Assembly: GCF_023276355.1 (NCBI RefSeq)
Contig: NZ_JALLPL010000001.1
Location: 186,001 to 250,000 of the forward strand
Direction: 5' to 3'
DNA from: Haloplanus sp. XH21
Lineage (GTDB): Archaea; Halobacteriota; Halobacteria; Halobacteriales; Haloferacaceae
DNA: 64,000 nucleotides
Shown piece after piece: positions 51,589 through 59,077 of this stretch. The position numbers and the translations under genes were made by a program. Positions within the stretch are counted from its first letter, which is position 1; each line of letters starts with the position of its first letter. The notes under the pieces are model-generated. The model ran no database searches, was not told where the DNA came from, and was given only the letters and a program-made list of their open reading frames with translations.

Positions 51589-52992
51589 ATGATGCAACGG
51601 TTCGGGGTCGTCAACTTTATCGGTTCCTACGATATCTTCGGCAAGGCGATCCCTGGACTAGTTGGACTGGCAGGATTAATTTCGATTTTACCTGTCGATT
51701 CAGGGCTCGTACTCATCCCTCAAGAGATTACGATCACCAGTGTTGCTGGATTTATTGTAGTCGCATTCGCGCTTGGGCTTGCATTCGGAGAAAGTGTACA
51801 TAATCTGGCTGTCAATATTGAGGCTGTCGTCGGCTGGTTTTCCGGTCGGTTTCGAGGTATCGCCGACCTAATCCGATCTGGACTCTCTTGGCTCCGAGTT
51901 CAAATTGGCTTCTCTCAGGAGCAGCCTGGTAACACCGATGCTGAACCAGAGGCAGAAGTTACCTCAGACAGCTCTGAAGCGGACGTTGAGGAGTTAGCAG
52001 TCCCACCCGAAGACGAAGAGCGAGGAGGATTTGCCGTTGAAGGATTGTATCCAAGCGATATCACGGGCCGCGTCTACGAATGGATTCTCAGGCGGTTGAA
52101 CGGTATCTCAGTTGCGCTCACTAGTCATCGGCGACTCTTCGAAGACCGAGTCATCGATCAGCTTGATCCATATCGCGACCCGGCAGACCGTTCTGATCTC
52201 TCATATCAAGCTTTCATCCGGGCTGTTCGAAACGAGTTCAACGTGGATATCGACGATTTTGAGCGCATCCACGAACTCTACCCACAGATCACCAGCCGGA
52301 TCGAATCAGCCGGTGTAAACCGTGCGCAGGGGTTTCAGGTTCGGTTTTCGTTTTGCCGCAGCATGTGGGTTGTCCTGGGTACCTATACCGTTCTGTACAC
52401 AGCGTTATTCGTTCACCGAGAGTATGCGGCACTTCGTGAGGGGATAATTGATGCCCCTTACGTCGTTGGAGAACTAACCCGGTCGTTCCCACTTTTGGCG
52501 ATTTTTCCGATTGCCATTGGGATAGCTTGGGGCGTAGGATACGCTACAGAGTGGTGGTTAGACACCACACGTCCAAGCTTTGGGATTGTTCTCGGAGTGA
52601 TGACTATGAGCGGATTGCTTGTACTATTGGTTCTCTCATTTGTCCCCTCTGTTCCAGTGGGGATCTCAATTCTCGTGATGAAGCCGGTTTCCGCGTTAGC
52701 AACAGTTGTGGTTGATGCAATTGAGGGACTCATTTTATTGTTCGTACAGCTCAGAGGCGACGAAATCGCCGTTTCCAATATCGTCTTTTTCACTGTCACT
52801 GGGAACCTAGAGACCGAATTCATCCTATTGCTTGGACTTGCCACCCTAGCCTTCTTCGATGCATCCGGCGATTACAAGCAGTACTATGTCCAGTATCTTA
52901 TCGCGGATTTCTGTACCATCAGTAACACCGATCAGCTACCGGACGATGATGAACCAGCGGAGTCAACGGATGACGAATCAGGAGAAGAATAA
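51589..52992 (+). CDS. Multi-pass membrane protein, possible toxin partner of the Panacea gene
   Basis: A 467-residue protein. Two membrane segments sit near the N terminus (GLVGLAGLISILPVDSG region and VAGFIVVAFALGLAFG), then an acidic cytoplasmic region (~100-250) and about five further membrane segments up to ~430, with an acidic tail. The opening YDIFGKAIPGLVGL resembles membrane effectors of abortive-infection systems. A TTTATTTT box 23-30 bases upstream fits a leaderless start. It is followed by a Panacea-type antitoxin gene, and a membrane toxin-antitoxin pair is possible. No family is assigned. Confidence 0.72.
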   Translation: MMQRFGVVNFIGSYDIFGKAIPGLVGLAGLISILPVDSGLVLIPQEITITSVAGFIVVAFALGLAFGESVHNLAVNIEAVVGWFSGRFRGIADLIRSGLSWLRVQIGFSQEQPGNTDAEPEAEVTSDSSEADVEELAVPPEDEERGGFAVEGLYPSDITGRVYEWILRRLNGISVALTSHRRLFEDRVIDQLDPYRDPADRSDLSYQAFIRAVRNEFNVDIDDFERIHELYPQITSRIESAGVNRAQGFQVRFSFCRSMWVVLGTYTVLYTALFVHREYAALREGIIDAPYVVGELTRSFPLLAIFPIAIGIAWGVGYATEWWLDTTRPSFGIVLGVMTMSGLLVLLVLSFVPSVPVGISILVMKPVSALATVVVDAIEGLILLFVQLRGDEIAVSNIVFFTVTGNLETEFILLLGLATLAFFDASGDYKQYYVQYLIADFCTISNTDQLPDDDEPAESTDDESGEE

Positions 52993-53009
52993 AGTGGCTT
53001 TTCCGTGCC

Positions 53010-53039
53010 AAACTACAATAAGTAGGGGAAGTGTAGTTT
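53010..53039. promoter_or_regulatory. Inverted repeat and TATA box before the Panacea gene
   Basis: AAACTACA (53010-53017) and TGTAGTTT (53032-53039) are exact reverse complements, 14 bases apart. The right arm overlaps the TAGTTTA TATA-like box of the gene starting at 53068. This is the classic placement for an autoregulatory operator. It could also act as a hairpin after the membrane-protein stop. Confidence 0.5.
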
Positions 53040-53067
53040 ACAAAGGGAAAACGGAGATAACACACCT

Positions 53068-53637
53068 ATGAGTTCTCAAGGCATCGAAACCTCGCTCAGT
53101 CCGGATGACTTTCAGGAACTCAAAGGTGTAATCAAAGAATTTCTCAGCAAGTATCGATACCTGTACGAGTTTAGAGTCCAGAAGCTCGTGTTCTACGCTG
53201 AGGTCTATGCTATCGATAATTACGAGCGTCGTCTTACCGATGCTTCTTGGAAGCCATACATCTATGGGAGCTTTTCCGAAGATGTACGGGTAGCTGTCCG
53301 TGATCTCGACGTGCCCACACAGACAGTCTATCGAAACGGGGATGAAACGATCAAGTACCTCAATAAAGGCCTGAGTGGCCAGCACTTGGAGAGTAATGCA
53401 AAACGGGAGATCATTAATCGCGTCCATGGGCGTACCCGGAACCAGAGTACCCAAGAACTGGCACAGTTCAGCAAAAGCCACTGGCTCTTCGAACACACAG
53501 ATTATGAATCTGTAATGTCATTTGAAAGGTATCTGAACTATATCCAAGATATTGATGAAGGCGACCGGAGCCTCTTCGACTCAGACCATCCAGAGATTCG
53601 GGATGATAGCCTCGTTCAGATAAACAACGAGGTATGA
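53068..53637 (+). CDS. Panacea-domain (DUF4065/SocA-like) antitoxin
   Basis: A 189-residue protein of the Panacea family. The core VQKLVFYAEVYAIDNYERRL, TDASWKPYIYGSFSEDV and a long helical C terminus are present. Panacea domains neutralise unrelated toxins in toxin-antitoxin pairs, including some that act at the membrane. The upstream multi-pass protein is the obvious partner candidate; the downstream gene is on the other strand. It has its own TATA box and inverted repeat. Confidence 0.8.
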   Translation: MSSQGIETSLSPDDFQELKGVIKEFLSKYRYLYEFRVQKLVFYAEVYAIDNYERRLTDASWKPYIYGSFSEDVRVAVRDLDVPTQTVYRNGDETIKYLNKGLSGQHLESNAKREIINRVHGRTRNQSTQELAQFSKSHWLFEHTDYESVMSFERYLNYIQDIDEGDRSLFDSDHPEIRDDSLVQINNEV

Positions 53638-53657
53638 AAATATAGCCGCCACTAAAA

Positions 53658-55211
53658 TCATTCTGGAGAGGTTTTGAAAAGCTGCTCGCGTATCTCTGCG
53701 CCATACCATAGTGTACGGTCGTCGATCTGTTCGTTGACATCCTGTATGGACACGTCCTGTGATGAAACTAGATCAAGGTACTCCAAGATGAGGTCTGCAT
53801 AGAGTTCGCGAGCGCGGTTGAGGAACGTGCTTGCAAGGAATTCCTCGTCCTCGACCGTAATCCACTCACCATCGCTCGGTTCGTCTGGGAGTGTTGTATC
53901 CTCGTGGACGACCTCGTTCCGGTAATCATACAGCGTTCTGAAGAACTCTCCTATCTGTTCTGACGACCAATTGCGAGCGTTCTGCTCACCCAGAAGCACT
54001 GCCGTCCGCACACCGAGCCGGTATTTGTTCCCGCCAGGAGAGCCACCTTTCAGCACGGTCGTTTCGCAGCCGACGACGCAGTCGACTAATTGATCCTCGA
54101 GAGACTCCCGGCTGAACATTCGCTCGAACCGGGCCAGCGGATTCTGAAACTTGTCATGGCCTGGGGCGATTCGGCGTCGATGATCTCGCCACAGTCGAGG
54201 AATCTCCAGGGCACGATCTTCAGCGATATGCGTTCCTTCCGTCGAACTCGGGCACTCGAATTCGAGTTCAAAGGTGACCGGTGCCGCAATTCCACGGTAC
54301 GTTTCCCAGCCTGGCACCACGTTGTAGCCCTTCTCGTAGCCAACAGTTCCCATCGGGCAGAGGAGCCGCAGACACCGACGAACGGTCGCCGCGAGATACT
54401 CTATTACGTTGGTCAGCTGCTGCCAGGGATAGACGTCGGCCGGTGTGACGTCAAAATCGGGACGTTCCCAGGGGGAGATTTCGGTGTCATCGATCTCGCG
54501 AGCGATCTCTCTAAAGGGCCGCCGGCGTCGGAGAACGATTTCTAGCGCTGCGTTCGGGCCGCCTGCATCGAGCGTCTCGACTGGTTCGAGGACGCTCGTC
54601 CCCGGGGCTTCGTGCGTCGCGATTCCGGCTTCCTCCAGACGGTCTAAGGGGCGAATCCGGAGCGTGTCAACGGCGTATGGTCCCAGATAGTCCGGGCTAC
54701 CTTGGATCTCCGTATCGAGGTCAATCGTGATGTCTGGCTCGATGGAGATGTTCTTTAGAACGAGCAGAAAACGGGAGTACTCTCGATCGGTGAACCGGGG
54801 CTCGAACTGCTCCTCGAAGGCGTTTGCGAAGGCATCCTCGTCGAACTGAAACTCGCCGGCGTAATTCAACACGACCCCGACGAACTCGAACAGTCCCCGT
54901 TCGATAGACTCGACACGGTTGGCTTCGGATAACTGATCGTCGTCTGGAGGATCCGGGAGCTGATCGTAGATGACCTGGGCCGCCTCTGCAAATTCGCCAG
55001 CATAGAGATTATCGAAGAGATCCCTGTCGTCGAAGAGGTCACCGGGAGCTGGAACCGAGACTTCCTCGGTGTTCTGCATAAACCCGCCAGCACTCAGCTG
55101 ATTGAACGTCCGTGTTGGTGGATCGACATCCACGTCGGAGTGCCGTTCGATGACGGCTTGGACTCCATCTTTGATTAGCGGGCGCACATCAGCGCCCCAC
55201 TCAGGTGGCAT
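53658..55211 (-). CDS. HEPN-type RNase-like protein
   Basis: A 517-residue protein. The first ~330 residues are an unassigned acidic region. The C-terminal ~150 resemble Apea-like HEPN domains: FERMFSRESLEDQLVDCVVG, GGNKYRLGVRTAVLL and LYDYRNEVVHED. The RNEVVH segment (near 430) fits the R-x4-6-H motif of HEPN ribonucleases. HEPN RNases commonly kill or arrest infected cells. It follows the coiled-coil membrane-protein gene by 39 bases and is probably in the same operon, next to a GmrSD enzyme. Confidence 0.65.
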   Translation of the reverse strand: MPPEWGADVRPLIKDGVQAVIERHSDVDVDPPTRTFNQLSAGGFMQNTEEVSVPAPGDLFDDRDLFDNLYAGEFAEAAQVIYDQLPDPPDDDQLSEANRVESIERGLFEFVGVVLNYAGEFQFDEDAFANAFEEQFEPRFTDREYSRFLLVLKNISIEPDITIDLDTEIQGSPDYLGPYAVDTLRIRPLDRLEEAGIATHEAPGTSVLEPVETLDAGGPNAALEIVLRRRRPFREIAREIDDTEISPWERPDFDVTPADVYPWQQLTNVIEYLAATVRRCLRLLCPMGTVGYEKGYNVVPGWETYRGIAAPVTFELEFECPSSTEGTHIAEDRALEIPRLWRDHRRRIAPGHDKFQNPLARFERMFSRESLEDQLVDCVVGCETTVLKGGSPGGNKYRLGVRTAVLLGEQNARNWSSEQIGEFFRTLYDYRNEVVHEDTTLPDEPSDGEWITVEDEEFLASTFLNRARELYADLILEYLDLVSSQDVSIQDVNEQIDDRTLWYGAEIREQLFKTSPE

Positions 55212-55250
55212 TCTATCAGGGACTACTCTACCCTTCCACTTAGTTCACCG

Positions 55251-55940
55251 TTAGACCGGCTGATTCTCGTCCGCCGCGTCCGTCGTGTCATCATCCACTG
55301 ACCGCTTGGGTGACTCGTCCGTAATCTCCGTAATTTCTCGATAGAGGTGTAGGAATACGTAACCGAGACCACACACCCACGCTGCGAACACAGCTATCGA
55401 GCGTACACCTGCTGGTCCGAGCTCGGTTGATATCCCCAACACACGAAGGAGGTACGCGAGCGAAGGCACAACGACCGCCAAGAGAATCGCGATCACACTC
55501 GCTTTGAGAGTTCCTGTTACATTCGCTGGGTCAAGAGCATCGTATCGGCTCACGAGCCGCTGTCGTTCGTCGGTGAGTGCTTCCCGTCGACTCCGCAACT
55601 GGATCCAGCGGCGATGGTTTCGATTGTGCCGTCTGGCGCTCTGGATGTCGGCTTGAACGTTCGCCGCCTGTGAGTCTTCCGACTCGCGATAGAACTCCCG
55701 TTCCGGCGACAACCGGGGTTTTTCGACATACCGAGGCTCGTCAATATTGTGCGTCTTGTCCTCGATATCGGTCTGTTCTCTGTCGAGACCTCGAAGCTTG
55801 GCGTCGATCTCCTCGATCCGGCGGTTGATCCAGTGGCGTTCGGCCTTGAGATTCGAGAGGTTACTGACTAAGAGGGCGGTCAGAATCCCGATAAAGACGC
55901 TTGCCGAAGTAGCGAGTGCGGCGTAGAAACCTGCTGGCAT
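55251..55940 (-). CDS. Coiled-coil membrane protein
   Basis: A 229-residue protein with one N-terminal membrane helix (ALATSASVFIGILTALLVSN), a ~115-residue coiled coil rich in Glu/Arg (NLKAERHWINRRIEEIDAKL onward) and two C-terminal membrane helices (VIAILLAVVVPSLAYLLRVL and VFAAWVCGLGYVFLHLY). The ATG at 55940 (MPAGFYAALATS) is chosen over a longer frame that runs into the divergent GmrSD promoter. It may be a membrane sensor or anchor for the HEPN protein; this rests on gene order only. Confidence 0.65.
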   Translation of the reverse strand: MPAGFYAALATSASVFIGILTALLVSNLSNLKAERHWINRRIEEIDAKLRGLDREQTDIEDKTHNIDEPRYVEKPRLSPEREFYRESEDSQAANVQADIQSARRHNRNHRRWIQLRSRREALTDERQRLVSRYDALDPANVTGTLKASVIAILLAVVVPSLAYLLRVLGISTELGPAGVRSIAVFAAWVCGLGYVFLHLYREITEITDESPKRSVDDDTTDAADENQPV

Positions 55941-55980
55941 ACGTTCGTAGGTGGGGTTTGGTCCCCTATTGGTACTGGAA

Positions 55981-55987
55981 TTTATTA
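55981..55987 (+). promoter_or_regulatory. TATA box of the GmrSD gene
   Basis: TTTATTA lies 26-32 bases before the ATG at 56013, consistent with a leaderless transcript. The region between the two divergent starts is only 72 bases. Confidence 0.5.
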
Positions 55988-56012
55988 CGGCGGCATTTAA
56001 ACACCTGCTAAC

Positions 56013-58430
56013 ATGCCGAAGGCGGATCAAAAAACAGTCTCACAGGTCTTTTCGGACGCAAAATTACAAGTCCCACTCTATCAGCGAAGCTACGCTTGGG
56101 AACCGCAGCAGGTCGAGGACCTCCTGAACGACATCGACTACGTCTATCGCCGGCGCTACGGCTCTCCGAACGCTCGCAGCGTGACTACTGCTCCATCCGA
56201 TGCGGGCAGCAACGACATGAACGGGAATTCAGACGTCTACCACTACTTCGGGACGTTGGTTCTCAACGCGAGAGGCAAGCAGGACATGATGGGGTCGGAG
56301 TGGACCGTTTACGACATAATTGACGGGCAACAGCGGCTCACGACGACCAACGTCTTCATCGCCTGCATCGTGGAGGAGCTCGAGGCGATCGCGGATGCAT
56401 TCGATGCTGCGGGGCTCGGCAAGGAGGATCTCCCGGAAGGTGTCGTTCGCCCTCCTGGCTATCTCGCGACGAATTACACGGAGAACTATCTCAAGCTTGG
56501 CGACCGGAAGGAGGGCCGCCATCTTGAGCCCGGAGAACTCACTGAAGCAGCGTATGCAGAACTCATCATCGACCAGGGTGATCCACAGACGATCCTTGAC
56601 AATGACGAGCGGCTTGTCCCGGAGAAGAAGCTGGCCAGAGCGAAAGAAATCATCCAGAAGTGGATCCGTGAGAAGCGGGAACTCTTCCTCGGTGATGAAG
56701 ACCTGGGGCAGGCTACGGAAGCGGATCTCCTCGAATACTATACGGCCATCAAGCGGTATACGGGTGTTCTCACTTCCCAATTCAAACTCACCTCTCAAGA
56801 GGTCGAGAGCACGGACGAGGCAGGTCGGCTCTTCGAGGCTGTCAACGACCGAGGACGGGATATCACCCTTGCCGACAAGGTCAAATCGTACCTGATCTAC
56901 GTCTCCGGCGAATTCGACACGTTGGACTCAGAAGCAGTCGCCCGCCGATTCAACGACGCAGTCGAAACGGTCGCCCAGTACGCCACCGACGATGACGATA
57001 TCGACCAACTGGTTCAGTTCCACTGGGAGCTCTTTACGGGAGAGTACAAGAAAGTCCGCAAGAACCGATCTGGCCCGACGCCAATCCACCGGCGTATCAA
57101 GGAATCACCCCGCCATATTCCCCTCGAACGGGATCCAGAAGAGGTCGCGACGTGGGTCAACAACTACGTCGACACGCTCTCGAGCGTCTCCAAATCCTAC
57201 GTCCAAGCGAATTATCTCGACGTTTTCAACCGGCAAACCGACGTCTCGCCCCAGGTCCAGGCTCGCGTCAAGTCCCTCCACAACATCAACTTCTCCAATA
57301 TCGCGCCGCTCATCATCGCAGCCATCGAGCGATACGATGCTGACAGCCCGGAGTTCGCGCGGATTGCCACGCTCTGTGAGGTTTATTCGTTCCGCGTCTA
57401 CCAGGTCGCCAAACGATCGCAACGAACCGCACGCCGCGAGTTCAAGGAGGCAGCGCACCGGCTCTACGCCTCCGAGTTCGAGGACGGCTTCGTCGAGGAT
57501 CTGTTCGGTGAAGCGGTCGTCGACCCGCCCTACGAGAACCCAGCTGCCGCCGTCGACGAGGTGACGGCGTATCTCGACAATTACATCGGCCGGCACTGCC
57601 CCGATAACGACTTCGTCGAGTACCTGACGCGGTCGGACATCATCCAGGGGAGCGACACGCGCGGGTGGCCGGGCTTCTGTAACAAGGGTGCGATCCGGTT
57701 CCTGTTGTTCGAGTACGAGAAGCACCTTCGCCAGGAGAAGAACACGGATACGTCGCTGAAAATGCTCCCCAGCGTGATGGACCTCGACGAGTTCACGATC
57801 GAGCACATCGCGCCGCGAACGCCGGAGACCAGCGCTGCGGAGCTTGAAAATCACGAGGAGAACGTGAATCGGTTGGGGAATCTCGCGCTCCTCGGGCCGA
57901 AGGATAATCCGTCAGCGTCGAACGACGAGTATGCGACAAAGTACGAGGAGATCTACCAAGACGCGCAGATGGAGATCCTTGGTGATGACCTCCCAGCTCC
58001 GGCAGCGGGCTGGGACGTCGACGCGCTGGATGCACGAGCGCGGGATATCGTGGCCTTCGCGCTCGACCACTGGAGTGGCGAATCGGCGGCCGTCGTTACG
58101 ATGGCACAGGGAAGTTCCGACGAAGCTGAGGAGGCAGCCACTGATCCGAGGACGGACACCGCGTTCACCATCCGTGATGATGCACAACGGACGTATGCGG
58201 AGGACCTCGACGTGGATCCTTCGCGAGTGAAACTTGTCCGACAGGGTGACGCGGATATGCCGAGTTCAGGCGCCGATGGGGTAACCGAACTCCCACAGTG
58301 CTCCTGTGGAGCGCTCTACACTCGCATCTCCGATGGAGAGGATGACACAGAGATGTACGAGTGCGTCTGTGGGTCCTCGTTAGAAGCTCCGAATCTCGCT
58401 GGGATCACTCGGTCGGTTCTCGCTGACTGA
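56013..58430 (+). CDS. GmrSD-type modification-dependent restriction enzyme
   Basis: An 805-residue type IV restriction-like protein. The DUF262 (GmrS) domain has QVPLYQRSYAWE near 18 and IIDGQQRLTT near 103, the NTP-binding and hydrolysis signature. The DUF1524 (GmrD) domain has the His-Me nuclease motif FTIEHIAPRTPET near 595 with the following RLGNLALLGPKDNPSASND. A C-terminal extension (~690-805) carries a zinc-ribbon-like CSCGALY...CVCGSS, which is not part of the standard enzyme. GmrSD proteins cut DNA with modified (for example glucosylated) cytosines; target here unknown. Confidence 0.9.
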   Translation: MPKADQKTVSQVFSDAKLQVPLYQRSYAWEPQQVEDLLNDIDYVYRRRYGSPNARSVTTAPSDAGSNDMNGNSDVYHYFGTLVLNARGKQDMMGSEWTVYDIIDGQQRLTTTNVFIACIVEELEAIADAFDAAGLGKEDLPEGVVRPPGYLATNYTENYLKLGDRKEGRHLEPGELTEAAYAELIIDQGDPQTILDNDERLVPEKKLARAKEIIQKWIREKRELFLGDEDLGQATEADLLEYYTAIKRYTGVLTSQFKLTSQEVESTDEAGRLFEAVNDRGRDITLADKVKSYLIYVSGEFDTLDSEAVARRFNDAVETVAQYATDDDDIDQLVQFHWELFTGEYKKVRKNRSGPTPIHRRIKESPRHIPLERDPEEVATWVNNYVDTLSSVSKSYVQANYLDVFNRQTDVSPQVQARVKSLHNINFSNIAPLIIAAIERYDADSPEFARIATLCEVYSFRVYQVAKRSQRTARREFKEAAHRLYASEFEDGFVEDLFGEAVVDPPYENPAAAVDEVTAYLDNYIGRHCPDNDFVEYLTRSDIIQGSDTRGWPGFCNKGAIRFLLFEYEKHLRQEKNTDTSLKMLPSVMDLDEFTIEHIAPRTPETSAAELENHEENVNRLGNLALLGPKDNPSASNDEYATKYEEIYQDAQMEILGDDLPAPAAGWDVDALDARARDIVAFALDHWSGESAAVVTMAQGSSDEAEEAATDPRTDTAFTIRDDAQRTYAEDLDVDPSRVKLVRQGDADMPSSGADGVTELPQCSCGALYTRISDGEDDTEMYECVCGSSLEAPNLAGITRSVLAD

Positions 58431-58528
58431 GGTGGTGTCTCGCCTTTTTGTAACGTGGTCAGCTGGAGATAACTAGTCGTATCTTACCAAACAATTCGGC
58501 TGCATCGCTTGGCTATATTTTGGTAAGA

Positions 58529-59077
58529 TTAGTCAACGAGAAGTCCCTCCACCTTCGTCTGAAGGTGATTGAATGCCTCCTCCGCAGTCTCTACATCTGC
58601 TGCGCCGGTTATCACGACATTACCATTCGCGAAGACTAACAGCACGGCTGGGAAATCCGGCGGTCGGTAGATGAGACCAGGGAACTGCTCGGGTTCGTAC
58701 TCGACTGCTTCTAGTCCCAGTCCGACCGACAGCGCATTGAGGTTCACCGATCGCTGCAACTCTCCCGTACAGACGACGTTTTGGACGGTAAACCCGGTCT
58801 CGATGGATGTATTGATGATGTCCAGCCCGGCGAGGGTTTGCAGGAACGCACGGTTTGTCTCGTGTAATTCCTCGAAGCTGGAACGGCCGCTGATGATGTA
58901 CTTGCCACTCCGGTAGAGGGTGATGAGTGGTCCATCCTCGACGAGCCGTACGTAGAGACCGTGGTAGTTCTCGGGATCGTATTCGGTGTACGGAACCGGG
59001 AGATCAGCTTCGACTTCCGCAATGTCCAGTTCGACACCGACATCGCCTGAGCCAACGGCGTTCGCGATCTCAACCAT
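58529..59077 (-). CDS. tbp: TATA-binding protein, accessory copy 1
   Basis: A 182-residue TBP with the usual two direct repeats (~1-90 and ~92-180). Conserved blocks include VEYEPEQFPGLIYRPP with the matching TEYDPENYHGLYVRL of repeat 1, and KYIISG with its counterpart NVVITG. TBP binds TATA boxes and recruits TFB and RNA polymerase. The surface is less acidic than the haloarchaeal main TBP, and the gene lies in a defence cluster, so it is an accessory copy. The ATG directly abuts the helicase stop (TAAATG), so it is translated from the helicase mRNA. Confidence 0.9.
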   Translation of the reverse strand: MVEIANAVGSGDVGVELDIAEVEADLPVPYTEYDPENYHGLYVRLVEDGPLITLYRSGKYIISGRSSFEELHETNRAFLQTLAGLDIINTSIETGFTVQNVVCTGELQRSVNLNALSVGLGLEAVEYEPEQFPGLIYRPPDFPAVLLVFANGNVVITGAADVETAEEAFNHLQTKVEGLLVD

